From Isoetes taiwanensis (lineage: Eukaryota > Streptophyta > Lycopodiopsida > Isoetales > Isoetaceae): a DNA stretch of 64,000 nt. The notes beneath the pieces were generated by a model, which worked only from the letters and a program-made list of their open reading frames with translations, searched no databases and had not been told where the DNA came from. The translations under genes were made by a program, and so were the position numbers. How positions within the stretch are numbered: position 1 is the stretch's first letter; every line of letters starts with the position of its first letter. The stretch is from contig JAJEKV010000234.1 in NCBI GenBank assembly GCA_021234155.1, positions 374,001 to 438,000 on the forward strand. Reading direction: 5' to 3'. Shown piece by piece: positions 1 to 10,435 of this stretch.

Positions 1-27
1 GAGAGAGAGAGGGAGGAGAGAGAGAAT
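1..27. repeat. GA-rich microsatellite at window edge
   Basis: A purine-only GA run starts the window and continues as a loosely GA-rich tract to about position 60. It is followed by a GC-rich stretch (about 80-145) with no reading frame of note. Confidence 0.8.
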
Positions 28-804
28 ACAGAGGGGAGAAACGAGGAATAGGTGCAAAAGAAAAGGTCGCATAGGTGGGCCCAAACCGAGGCGAGGCCCC
101 GGAGGGGCCGAGCCGAGGAATGAGGAGCACCGGGCCGCCGGGCCCTTTTTTAGTTATTATAATAATAATATAGGATCTGGCAACCATATACTTCCACATA
201 TGTGTTGGAGTCATCATTAGCTATAGTAAAATAATCACGCTTCTTGCTTCCAGCATTCGTGATTTTGGGGATACTTCCCTACTATATGTACGTTCACATT
301 CACAGATCTGAGTTAGTCCAGATCTGAGTTAGTCCACGACATCTACAATATTTGGAAGTCGTGATAGCAATGACTCGTGAACTTCATCTGCTTGATTATA
401 GGCAACCAGGGAATATTTATATGAACAATTACAACAAACTATTTATGCAAAAGTCTAGCATTTACATTACCAATCTAGTTAAGAGGATCAGAAATCACAA
501 ATCAACTTATTTTGTTACTTGATCGTCAAACTGCCACTAACTTCACTAACTTCACTGTCACTGCAAAAATGACCTCATCTTGAAGTCTAATTTCAATGCA
601 GTTGATCATGCACTTATCCATGACCAAGACATGCACGAACACGTAGTCATACTTCGTCGTAGCATAGAAGGTGAATAAGAAGAAAGACAAGCATTCGCTT
701 CGGCAGGAGAGGAGGGATTCGAACCCTTATTAAATACCTCAAAATGGCAATGACATTCCTGAATAATTGCTCAAACATGCATTTCTGGCAGCACACCTTA
801 GTCG
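28..804. other. Intergenic, no gene seen
   Basis: No convincing coding region. It holds a 16-bp direct tandem duplication at 303-318 and 319-334 and, at 715-726, a minus-strand match to the tRNA T-arm motif GGTTCGAATCC without a foldable tRNA around it. Confidence 0.5.
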
Positions 805-1287
805 TGCTCAACCGGACGTCCGTATTTAGAGTCCGGGATGTGGTATTTCCGGACTTTCTTGGTGGTATTTCTGGACATTCGTTATCGGCCAGATGGTATT
901 TCCGGCCAAAAAAGTGGTATTTCTGGCCAAAAAGGGTGGTATTTCTGGCCACAAAGTGGTATTTCTGGCCAAAAACCAAGCGCGAACCGAAACTGCGCGC
1001 CGGAGCTGAAATCTTTGGTCGGATCGTTCTTTCAGCTCCGTGGACGGCTTGAACTGCTTCAAAAGCCCTTCTAATCACTTTGTCTGCCTCTTTAATGTTA
1101 GTTTGATGAAGAGAGGAAGCGATTTGAGCCCAGATAGAGCGGATTGATCCAAAAATGCCCCAAAACAGTTGATTCTGGGCTTGAAACTGTGAAGTTACAG
1201 TGGCTGATAACGGGTGGCCGGAAATACCACAAAAAAAGTCCGGAAATACCACATCCCGGACTCTAAATACGGCGGTCCTGCTCAACC
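805..1287. mobile_element. MULE-type MITE with 9-bp target duplication
   Basis: A 465-bp non-autonomous DNA transposon (814-1278) is flanked by perfect 9-bp direct repeats TGCTCAACC at 805-813 and 1279-1287. Its ends are inverted: the left begins GGACGTCCGTATTTAGAGTC and the right is the near-exact reverse complement, and the similarity runs inward for about 80 bp. A 9-bp target duplication with long TIRs is the hallmark of Mutator-like elements. The inner left arm has four head-to-tail copies of a GTGGTATTTCTGGCC motif (about 890-975). Short frames through it on both strands are TIR translations, not genes. Confidence 0.88.
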
Positions 1288-2842
1288 AAACCCTTATTCA
1301 GAGAGAGTCCAATTAGAGCCCCTCCTCCAAGTGTTGCTTCTGCTAATGCATGGCCCTGAGGAGACACCAATCTTCCACTCGATTCAAACCAGTCTACATC
1401 AGAAAGCAAAGCAAACATGGCAAGGAAAGATCTGCAGATTCCCCTATGGCATTAATTAAAGGAGGAAAAGGGCAAATCCTGCAAGAATGAGAAGGCGGCA
1501 ATGCCATCACTTTATGACGTTATGGCACTTCACATCCTAATGGATAAACTTCACGATCTCTTATTTACGATCTCTTATTTACAACCTGTGGATTTGCCTA
1601 ATCATGTTAGATGAATGTTGCTGTAGAATTAATTTCATTCAACAAGACCAAATCTAGACTTTAACTTGCACAATAATGTTTCTATGTTTCATGTCCACCT
1701 TGCAAGTAGCTCATCCGAATTCAGAAAGATGCTTGCACAATAGACCACAATGTGTAGAGAAGCCACTACCTTCTAAATAACGTCCTTTTTCATCTATCTA
1801 ATCCCAGCCCATCTTCAACGATGCCAACAATATGCTATATCTAACTCCCTTCAAAGTGACATTGCTTGCTTGAGAATCTACGTCCTGCAGTGTATGAGCA
1901 ATCTAGAGTGATAGCAAGATCAAATGAATAGATGCCATCCAAAACTATCTTCAGTTATACAACTTATGCTAAGGAATTCAAACTGGTCATCAATAGGAGC
2001 TAGTCCAGAGAGGTCATTATATCAAAAATCTGTAGATGTTAAACTCTGTAGTCTTTTGAGATCATTAAACGGTTCTTGGTCTTGAGGGCTTCTATAATTG
2101 GCTTAAGAATCCCATAACACATTGGCATGCACGTTTGACTATATGACAGATATCCAGCAGAAAATACTATATGACAATATCCAGCAGAAAATATAGAAAG
2201 AGATTGGATGCAAGCCCATTCCCTTAATGCTTAATTGCAGAAGCATTATTCATGAAGTAAATAAATCTTTCTGGATGGCCTACCAAAACACCAAATCTTC
2301 ACTAGCAGCTCATGCTCAAAACAACCGTGGAAAAGATAAAAAATAATTGGTTCTTGGTGCGGTGGTAGTCTTTTCATCTGAATTATGACCCAATTCTCTA
2401 TGGAAGGCAAGAACAAAATATCCAGTTTCACATATCTTTAACATATATGATTCAATCCACCCTAAGAAATACAGTTTGCAAATTAAAAAGCTTTAGCATG
2501 TCATTGTCCGCTTCAAGACTTGCTCTCAACAGAGATCTCCCATGAGGTGTCTGTCTTTGTATGTGTGAATGTACACCAAAAATGAAGCTGGCCCTTTCTT
2601 TACCACCATAAATAATCAAAACATTGACCAAACCGTTGTAAGCCAATCTCCACAACCAAATCCTTGGACTTGAATTAAGCTGCCACCAGACTTATTTCTA
2701 AACCTAGTGTAGCTTAGGTTTATGCTCTTTCTGATTCGTTTCTGTAAACCTCTGGGTGCTACCAAATTCTGGCCACAATCACCTATTTCGAAGTTCCTGC
2801 CAGATTGGCTTCAAATTTTATGCGATATCTCAATCTGAGATA
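1288..2842. other. Intergenic, no gene; 31-nt LRR relic
   Basis: No gene is supported. Positions 2072-2102 are identical over 31 nt to 4898-4928 inside the LRR gene downstream, in the same orientation, so a decayed paralogous LRR copy may lie here on the minus strand. Nothing else recognisable was found. Confidence 0.45.
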
Positions 2843-2866
2843 TCCGGACTCTAAATACGGCGGTCC
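2824..2866. mobile_element. Solo terminus of the same MULE family beside a hairpin
   Basis: Positions 2843-2866 match the right terminus of the MITE at 1255-1278 (ending GGACTCTAAATACGGCGGTC plus one C). Immediately before it lies a perfect 9-bp-stem, 3-nt-loop inverted repeat (2824-2844, GATATCTCA / TGAGATATC). No matching left terminus was seen, so this is a truncated element or one whose left end has decayed. Confidence 0.6.
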
Positions 2867-3164
2867 TCATGATATACTCATGATTCCATTTTAACTCTAT
2901 GATCTGGCATTGCAAAATATAATGGCATTTAAATAAATGTTGAAACGTGCTTGTTGTCAAAAGATTCCTGTTATACAGTAGAAGGCAAAACACGTTTTCT
3001 AGCAAGAATGCACCGTGCCTGCAATTTTATTGCCCACCCCATAGATAAACCAAACCATAAAACAGTATGAAGGCATACAAGATGTAACAGAATAAATGTT
3101 CGATCCAAACTCTGTTGGCCAGGATTTTTTAAGCTCAACGTGAGAAATTGCAGAAAAGTAATCA

Positions 3165-3318
3165 TGTGTTCAAGAGCCATTTCTTGAAAGTAAAATTTAA
3201 GCAATGGATTCCTTTCCAACATTCATGTTGAAAGCTAACCATGTCTAAGAGCCATTTCTTGACAGTCTAAAAATGAAGCAATGGATTCATTTTCAACATT
3301 CAGATTGAAAGCTTGCAT
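3165..3318. repeat. Two-copy tandem repeat, about 76 bp
   Basis: Two imperfect head-to-tail copies, each containing AAGAGCCATTTCTTGA, GCAATGGATTC and TTCAACATTCA. They lie downstream of the LRR gene's stop codon and are non-coding as far as can be seen. Confidence 0.7.
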
Positions 3319-3608
3319 CTTTATGTTGATAGCATTGAAATGCTAACACAATGGTCATCCCCAATTATGTGTATGCCACAGCAATGTAATATGAATATCT
3401 ATCTAAAGTAAAATGCAAAGCACATATTAGCAGAATGAACAAACTGATTTCGGTACAAAAATAACTTAACGTGAGTCCATGACCATGCCTTGCAGGTTGA
3501 ATAACTGCAAACAATTGAAGTCATCATTCCTATTATTCATTAATGATGTTGCTGAAAACTCTAAATTTCATACAAATTTGCTTAATTCTAACCTTAATGT
3601 ACTCACCT

Positions 3609-5635
3609 CTAATTTGATCCATACCGCCTCTTTTTGTTGGTGTTGCTTTCATATTGGCTTCCCGTTTCACATATACGCTTCCCCTTACGTTGGCTTGAAT
3701 ACTTAAGTGCTTGGCAAGCAAAAGCTGCCCAATTTACTTTGTATTTACTAGGATTGGCTCTAGCCTTGTTACAATTCTCGTAGGCAAATGCCAAATAAAA
3801 CTGTTTTCTAACTTCGTAGATCATGCGATTCTTCGGATAGATTTCATGTGCTAGTTCTTGAAGCCTAATTTTGAATTGTGGCCGTACATTCTCAAGATTC
3901 ATCTTGTTTGGAAGGTTATCCATGTTCTTCCCTGGAAGGCTGTCCGCCTTCCACACAGATGTGAATTCTTCATATGGCACATCTTCTTTCGTTATCTGTT
4001 TGGGCATTTTTCCCTCTTTTGATAGGCCCTTGAATGGGCATTCCTCTTCTATTTCTGCTATGTTATCTCCAGCCTGTAGTGCACCATTATGATATTTAAG
4101 TTAAGAAATGCCTGTCATGTATTACAATATTTAAGACATGCATGTCATGTACATTTTTAAGTCTGTGCAGTGGAGCAAAAAGATCATTACCTTGGAAGTG
4201 GATGCTGGGATTTCTGCAAAAATGCAAACACAAGCAAAAGTTAGTTGTAGCATATTAAATGAAATTGGGAAAAGAGGCACTGAAATGGCCATATGGCTAT
4301 GACACAGAACATTGAGACTGTAAAGTTACCTCTGTCTTCTATGTCTTCTGAATCAACTCCATCAATCTTGTGAATGAGATTCAAGACATCACCCTCTTCA
4401 GCATCGATGAGATTAAGGACCAAATTCTCATCAGCATAAACATGATAATCATATTCATCATCATCATCATCATAAATACCCAACCATAGGCTTTTCATTC
4501 TACATTTTCCACTTGTAATGGCATTCTTAAGCTGTTTGATGCCCTTGCCAGATATACGATTGTTGGTCAGGTCCAAGATTTGCAACGAACATTGTCCATT
4601 TTCAAGGGCATTAGCCAGCGCATGCACTCCCTCATCCACTCCCTCATCCTCTATGCCCAAACCCTCCAAACCCTTCATATACAGGTTCTTCAACCTACAT
4701 CTGTTGCTCTTAAGGGCCTTTCCTAGGCTTATCAACAATGCATTCCCATCGACCTCAGAGTAAGATAAATCCAAGGTCTCTAACTTACACAGGCCGCTAC
4801 ACAAAGCCTCAGCAAGGCCGCTACACAAAGCCTCAGCATCGGCATCATCAGAACTATAAGGCATCTGCAAGCTGATCTTTAAGGTTTGTAAGCTGCAGTT
4901 CTTGGTCTTGAGGGCTTCTATAATTGGCGTATATAATTGAGGGCTTTCATAAACGGCAGAAGCATAACAGCATAGGAGGTCAAGCGTTTGTAAGTCGCAG
5001 AAGCCACTAGTGAGGGCCTTAGCAATGCTGCTAATATTTCCATTGTCTAAACGTGAACCTCTAATATGCAGTTCTTGGAGCCCACAATTCCCTCTCATCA
5101 TGCCGCACGCGAATGCCTCCCACAACTCCTCTCTCCCATCGAATTCCTCTAAATCATGATCATCATAGTAAAAAGATTGCAACTTAGTACTGCCGTACGC
5201 GATGGCCATTGAAAGCTTTAAAACGCCTTGGATATGACTCTCTCTTAGCCTTAGCCCTCTTAGCCTGTCTCGGCTGATTCCATCTACAATCCAATTAACA
5301 TTATTAATGCGACATTTAATAAGCTCTAGAAATTGCAAACTGCAATCTTGGGAAAAAACATCTAATCCGTGTCCTTCTATTTCGAATCCGTCGAGACTAA
5401 TTGAGCAAAGGTTACACTTTTTGCTCCTATTAAGAGCTTCAAAAATGGAATGGACACAATTTTCATCATTTATGTCCTCACTTCTTTTAATCACTCGCAA
5501 TCTGTCCAACCCACACTCACTTTGCAGGAGATACGTCAGTTGTTCTATTTCCTTCTCCTCACATATCCGGATGCAAACTTCTTCTATATATTCTCCTTCA
5601 ACGATTTCAGAAATACTCCGCTCTGGTTTTACACC
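3609..5635 (-). CDS. Spliced LRR (ribonuclease-inhibitor-type) protein, 5' end unresolved
   Basis: Three exons are supported. The main exon, 4330-5635, follows acceptor TTTGCAG and ends GACAGAG/GTAAC. A 23-nt micro-exon, 4191-4213, lies between TTTGCAG and GTAATG. The last exon, 4073 down to 3609, follows CTACAG. Phases agree (1, then 0). The main exon encodes at least seven 28-residue-type LRRs with LQTLDL, LETLDLSY, LQILDLTNNRIS cores and repeated ALxSGxC segments, resembling the RI/NLRC LRR class; no NB-ARC or kinase is seen. A 24-bp in-frame tandem duplication (about 4790-4837) repeats AEALCSGL. An ATC microsatellite encodes an acidic DDDDDEYDY stretch. The C-terminal exon (about 155 residues, basic end KKRRYGSN) is not recognised. 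The frame can be opened upstream to an ATG at 5686, but that part is the translation of a 28-bp tandem repeat in the intron, so I start at the acceptor. A first exon upstream (possibly within 5697-5888) is likely. Role unknown. Confidence 0.72.
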
Positions 5636-5636
5636 T

Positions 5637-5712
5637 GCAAATTTCATGATAAAAAGAAAGAAGCAAAATTTCATGATAAAAAACAAAGAAGCAAATTCAT
5701 GATAAAAAGCCC
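5637..5712. repeat. 28-bp tandem repeat, three copies, in LRR gene intron
   Basis: Three head-to-tail copies built on TTCATGATAAAAA with A/G-rich spacers. On the minus strand they form the pyrimidine-rich end of the intron before the LRR exon. The copy adjoining 5635 supplies the splice acceptor. Confidence 0.8.
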
Positions 5713-6147
5713 ATAGTATGAGGAAGGGGCATCGCTTCTCCTTCTTTATGACCTAGTCCAAGAAAATGATTCTCCAAGAAACAACACGGAACTTCATCCA
5801 TAGTATGTATTCGTGCAAATTCCTTATTCCTTATTCTACGCAATTTCCTATAAATTTGACTTTGGGCCGATAATGTTTCCACAATCACATGGCGTATGTT
5901 TATAACTTAAGGTTTCTAAAGGTTTATTGAAGTATTCGTATATAAATACGTATAATGATGATGTTGGCACTTCAGTTTTGGAAAGAAAGGGTATTTTCTT
6001 TTTAACGAAGCTTTAGGGGCGGATAATAGTTCATGTGCTTGCAGGGCACCTGGCTACAAAAAGGGCAGCCAGAAAGGGCAGGACGTACACAGAAGAGGCG
6101 AGCAACCTAGGTTTGCTTTTGTTTTTTTTATTTGTTTGTCATCATGT
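5713..6147. other. Intergenic or upstream exon/intron of LRR gene
   Basis: A short minus-strand open stretch (5697-5888) could hold the first LRR exon but has no recognisable domain. The rest (about 5890-6147) shows no gene. Confidence 0.35.
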
Positions 6148-6640
6148 CTATAAGATCATGTCTATGAGAAGGGCGATATTGAAAAGGGCATCTAAGGTAA
6201 TGTCAAAAGCATCCTTAGTACCATGCCTCTCCTCTGATCTAGAATAGAGAATCCTTGGAATCAAGTGGACAATCTGTATTCTCATTTTTTGCTTTGCCTC
6301 TGCCGGAATAGCAACAAGAGTATTCATCAATCCCTCGCCTTCCAGCTTCTCCTTAGAAACCAAAACAAAGTAGCCGCTTCCATCCGAATATGGCAGATGA
6401 AATCATATTGGGTCCATGGAATTTCCTTATCAAAAATGACCGGAATACATCCTGCTAGCATCGAATCAAAAAATGATCTTGTTGCACTATCTCTCGGTGG
6501 CAGCAGACAAAATTCACAGCTCTGGAATAAGTTAAACACTGGCTTAATTCGGCATGATGCTTTGAAGGTCTCTCCCAGTAAGAAATCCGATCATTCTGGG
6601 TTGTGTTAGAATTCCAGACGAATTGCTGCACACTAAGTAT
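6148..6640 (-). pseudogene. GT47 exostosin-family glycosyltransferase relic (MUR3-like)
   Basis: Two overlapping minus-strand frames give the C-terminal half of a plant GT47 (exostosin domain) protein of the xyloglucan/pectin glycosyltransferase type. The upstream frame has the family signature EFCLLPPRDSATR followed by SFFDSMLAGCIPVIF and WTQYDF. The downstream frame has KEKLEGEGLMNTL and the C-terminal helix motif KDAFDITLDAL, ending at a stop at 6148. A 1-nt frameshift near 6398-6402 separates them. Upstream of about 6600 similarity fades into stops. Family members make Golgi wall polysaccharides; this copy lacks its N-terminal half (transmembrane anchor, rest of exostosin domain) and cannot encode an enzyme as read. 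A sequencing indel could account for the frameshift but not for the missing 5' part. Confidence 0.8.
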
Positions 6641-6813
6641 GTGCATCGATTATCATTTTGGCACTGAGCGCTGGCGCTACTGTGTCACAGGTACGTTTTC
6701 TAACTGTATAAATAGTGACACCTGTGGACTTTCAGAGGGCTTCGGCCCCTTAATACTAACCTCTGTGGGCTTTCAGAATGCTTCGGCCCTGTGCATAAGG
6801 ACGATCCCCTCTC
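6641..6813. other. Intergenic with short imperfect tandem repeat
   Basis: Holds two copies of a CTGTGGxCTTTCAGAxxGCTTCGGCCC motif (about 6722-6792) and a TATAAATA box on the plus strand at 6707-6714 with no gene assignable to it. It ends at the retrotransposon target duplication. Confidence 0.45.
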
Positions 6814-6818
6814 TTGGG

Positions 6819-8426
6819 TGTGACGTTCCACTTATTTATACGGTCTACGTCACGTATTTATACGGGACATGTACAAATACAAGCACGTCACCCCCCTAAA
6901 GGTACGTCACCATGGGGGTATGGGAACTTAATGGTAACCTAGGGGGTTACTCTTAAGTGATTAAATTAGCTAATTTAATACATTAAAGTAATAACTTAAT
7001 TAGGCTAATTGCTGTTTGGGGAAGGCGCCACCTGCCCCAATCGATTGGGCAGCATGGGGGTTGCCAAGTTTGGATGCTAACTTGACCCCTATCCCTGGGA
7101 TTGATTCCTGAAGATCGACCAAGGAAGGCCAGGAGCTGAGCGCCATCATACACCTGCAGAGAACCACCATACGGTCCCCTGTGGAAGCAACATGTTGAAT
7201 TCTCAACTCCAAGAAGATGGAGGCGCCCCATGGAAACGAGTCCAGCCAGAATTCAGGTAGGTGGCTATGTGAATTCTAGATAACACTTGGTTGTGTCCGT
7301 CTCTCTGTTCTCTTTGTGATTCAATCATAGAAACTAACCCTTGATTGAGCAAGCAAGTTCTCTTTATATTCAATTCGGTTCTTACTCAAAGAAAGGATGG
7401 ATTGTTAGTTCTTTGTTTAATCGACTCGAAACGGGGATTACGGGTAGAGACCTACGAGGAAGGTGTATTGTAGTATGCTCCTAGATAGCCACTCGTAGAG
7501 TCCCATTAATTGCTACCTGTGCACAAGAGCCCACCCAGGGTCCTAGATGCTATGGTCCGGCTTAGCACCGGACAAGGAACATAGTGGTGACATGAGGGGT
7601 GGGGTCTTGCATGAGCATACAAGGCTCCCCGAGACTCCTACAAAGTGAGCTAGGCGATAGCCGGTCCGCGGAGAGGGGGGCATGGGTCCGACACTCCCAA
7701 GGTGTAGAGGTGTGATCCGTATGGAGCACCTTGCACTTTGAGTAGATTTAGGGTGAGTAAGTCCGGGTGCACGGATGCGGGGTCGCCGATGCGCGACGTA
7801 TTCTCTAGCTCACCCATGGAACCACCGTGATTACGGAAGGGGACGCTTCCCCAGGCACGCCTCATCGGACCAGGGTCATGAACCGGAGTAGGCTCAAGGG
7901 TGATCCCTTGAACTGCGTCTCCAGGAAGGCTATAGCAAAGCCATAGCATGAATTGACCCATCCGCAAAGTGTGCACGGGAGGGGCGGATGGAGTGGACAA
8001 CCCTAGCCGATGTTCTATGCCGCCTAACGCCATGCCAAGACTTCGGTACCGCTGATCTCTTGAGGCCCACCGTCGGTCGATCCTCACCGAGTCCGAGCCG
8101 GGGGTAGAACCTGGGTTTTGGGTGTTTTCTTAGGATTAGATGCATATTCTATGCCGTTGGTATTTTGGATGGACGCGCCACCCTTCGTGGTGGTTATTTA
8201 TGTATATTCATGCTGTGTGCTAACCCTTGTATTCATGCTTCCGCGACGTAGGAGTCCCATCGAAGGCGTGGGCCGAATGACCCCTTCGTGTCCTTCTTTC
8301 GGGCCTCATTTTATAGATGGCCTGAAATAGACGGAGGGCCCTGCTCATGGTGAGATGATTGCCATGGGAGGGGAAAGTCCCCGTATGTATACGTCCGAGG
8401 GTCGTATATATTCCGGGAGCATCACA
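6819..8426 (+). repeat. 5' LTR of chromovirus
   Basis: 1608 bp, begins TGTGACGTTCCAC and ends GGGAGCATCACA directly before the primer-binding site. It aligns along its length with 19561-21169. Open frames inside it have counterparts in the other LTR but no protein similarity. Confidence 0.95.
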
Positions 8427-8427
8427 G

Positions 8428-8439
8428 TGGTATCAGAGC
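8428..8439 (+). promoter_or_regulatory. Primer-binding site, tRNA-iMet type
   Basis: TGGTATCAGAGC, one base after the 5' LTR, is the plant initiator tRNA-Met complement used by most Ty3/gypsy and Ty1/copia elements. Confidence 0.93.
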
Positions 8440-9175
8440 CGTGATTTCGGTTGCTCGAAATCATAGCACTGGCCAAACACTAACTCGTAGCACGGTAGTT
8501 AGGAGGAGGCTAAGTCAATGTGTCGTTAGTTCTCTTTGTTGTTTGGCTTGGTGTTAGGTTAAGTTAAGAAATTGTAGCTTTGAAGTGGAGGGGCCAAGAT
8601 TGGAGGCCTAACAGGTGCCAGTGGGTAGCTCAAATGACGAAGATGATGGTTCCATTGGATCGGGCGTACTCGAATTACCCTAGAACAGTCAACTCTAGGC
8701 GAAAAATGGTCAAGGGCAGGCCCAAAAACGAACTCGGGCGCCGCTTGCCTTTTGAAGTTTTGTAGTCAAGGTAGACGCCAGCCGAAATCTTTGTCGGCGC
8801 CGACCGGTCGGACCGAAGTCAACGCGGGCCCGCCAGGTCAACTCGGGCGCCGCTTGCATTTCGACGACGCCCAGTCGAGGCGGAAGCCCGTATAATGCCG
8901 TCGGCACCCGACCGTAGGGTGCGCGTATTTCCGCCGTATATTTTTTTTTTAATAATAAAATTTCGAAGTTAATAAGGAAAAAATTTGAAATTTTAAAAGT
9001 TAAGTGGCCGTTTAACAAACCATTTCTTGTCATTTGCTTTTTGCTTCCGCGCCTCAACCTTTGAGCCGCCCTCGCCATCGCCACCGGATCGGACCTTGCT
9101 CCTGCGCCCTTGTGCCTTGTGCATCTTAGCGCCCCTTTGCCATCCCCTTTTAGCGCCGGCGCCTCACTATTCCCT
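8440..9175. other. Retrotransposon leader, no gene seen
   Basis: GC-rich untranslated leader. It carries a direct repeat of an AACTCGGGCGCCGCTTGC motif (about 8731 and 8839) and a T/A-rich interruption near 8940-9005. Frames here have no similarity and are not annotated. Confidence 0.5.
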
Positions 9176-10430
9176 ATGGCCATCACCAAGAGCGCCCGGA
9201 TCCAACCACCTTGAGCATCGTGGAGATCACGCCATGATTGCTAAGCACATGGCTCTTGACCCAGCCCTCATTGACATCTTGTTGGATGAGCTGGTCAACA
9301 AGTTTGAGAACAACGATAGGATTCCATATCCTATCTATCACTTCTCGAGCCATTCCTCATCCATTTGAACCCGCGCGACTCCCATATACCATTGTTGAGC
9401 AACGATATGGTGATGATGCTCATCAAATTTTATCCTCGGCGGGAAGGCCATACGGAGGAGGAGGAAGATGTCGAGGCGAGGCCCGGCCGTGATCGGGGGT
9501 TTGGCGGAGAGGATGACCCACAGGGAGATTGAGCGGGCCGACACGGCAGCGGGGAAAGGAGTACAGGTATTTCGGGGGCGGCTTTGCCGTCATTGATGGA
9601 GTATTATCGAGGTTCCCCATACCATTGGCATGAGGGTTCCAATAGTTTTGAATGGGGAGAAATCCCGACATCAGCTCTTAGAGTATCCGATAACTATTCA
9701 GATAGATATGGGTCCGTGGCCAAAACCGGTACCACCTTGAACTTAACCGACGCGGTTGCGAGCCCAAATTTTTGCTCAGGTTCAAGAAGATCTGAGGAGA
9801 GCCCGGGAAGAACGGGAGAAACTTGAGCAGGAGGAGCGGGACCGGCAGCAAGAGGCGGGTGCATCTGGGAGTGGGCCGGGCCCAGTCCCAACGCATCAGA
9901 CCATCAAGCACCGGCGGAAGGCCATCGCCCATAAGGCCTAGATCCAATACAAGGAGAAACTAAGGACCGCGGGGCTTTTGGCAAGAAGACGAGTCTTCGA
10001 CCGGAGGCGCCAGGTGGTGGACAACTCCGACCGGTTCTTTGGAGCTAAGACGGTGCCGGCACCGGCGGGGCCACCTAAAAAGAACGCACGGAAGCCTCAC
10101 CGGTACCGACCCGGTACCGTGGCCTTGCGGGAAATCCGCAAATTTCAGAAGTCTACGGAGCTTCTGATCAGGAAGCTGCCTTTTCAGAGGCTGGTACGTG
10201 AGATCGCACAGCAGTTCAAGACCGATCTCCGTTTCCAGACCTTTGCCATTTTGGCGCTCCAAGAGGCTGCTGAAGCCTACTTGGTGGCACTTTTTGGTGA
10301 CGCCAATCTTTGCGCTATCCACGCAAAGAGGGTCACTATAATGCCTAAGGATCTAGCCCTCGCCCGTAGGATACGGGGGAGCAACCTTAGCCTACTTGCG
10401 GGAGTCCGCATTTGTAAATATTTCTTGTAA
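9176..10430 (+). pseudogene. Decayed ORF with coiled coil and C-terminal histone H3 fold
   Basis: An extra ORF of the chromovirus, broken by stops and frameshifts. It plausibly starts at ATG 9176 (context CCCTATGGCC). Successive open pieces are an N-terminal helical segment (about 9216-9345, IDILLDELVNKFENN), an acidic piece (about 9400-9530, TEEEEDVEARPGRD), a piece with SLMEYYRGSPYHWHEG (about 9590), a charged coiled coil (9756-9941, EDLRRAREEREKLEQEER), a TAG stop at 9939, then in the same frame an uninterrupted 9942-10430. The last part is a histone H3 core: [76 protein letters not shown]. Loop 1 has canonical length, so it is replication/H3.3-like, not CENH3-like. The ARTKQTARKS tail is absent, replaced by unrelated basic sequence. 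There is no ATG before the fold in its frame, so H3 was the C-terminal domain of a larger protein. AATAAA follows at 10436. Confidence 0.85.
10050..10380 (+). other. Histone H3 core domain inside the retrotransposon
   Basis: About 100 codons align without gaps to canonical H3 from the alphaN helix to the C-terminal RRIRG. Kept residues include Y41, K56, K64, K79, the TDLRF loop, C110, H113 and the KRVTIMPKD loop 2. Changes against canonical plant H3 include K36 to R, Y54 to F, D77 to Q, the 86-90 patch (TFAIL in place of S-S/A-A-V-M type), G102 to A, E105 to G and T107 to A. The usual ERA end is replaced by a 16-residue extension ending in KYFL. H3 packages DNA with H4; whether this form could do so is inference. 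Confidence 0.9.
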
Positions 10431-10435
10431 TATTT

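Noticed and set aside
715-812. tRNA gene on the minus strand near the MITE
   Set aside because: Only a T-arm-like GGTTCGAATCC is convincing; the acceptor 3' side has no 5' partner on either side of the MITE.
647-1285. 212-codon minus-strand ORF
   Set aside because: It runs through both TIRs and internal repeats of the MULE MITE; its composition is that of the repeat and it has no family resemblance.
7650-8087. Protein genes in the chromovirus LTRs (also 20256-20645)
   Set aside because: The frames lie wholly in the LTRs, are not preserved between the two copies and match no family.
9978-9980. Start codon at 9978 for the H3 ORF
   Set aside because: The codon is TTG and the frame is open upstream to the TAG at 9939; no plant initiation site is evident there.
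9978-10430. The H3-fold ORF as a centromeric CENH3 gene
   Set aside because: Loop 1 is of canonical length (FKTDLRF) and the alpha-2 helix is canonical; CENH3 has a longer, divergent loop 1.
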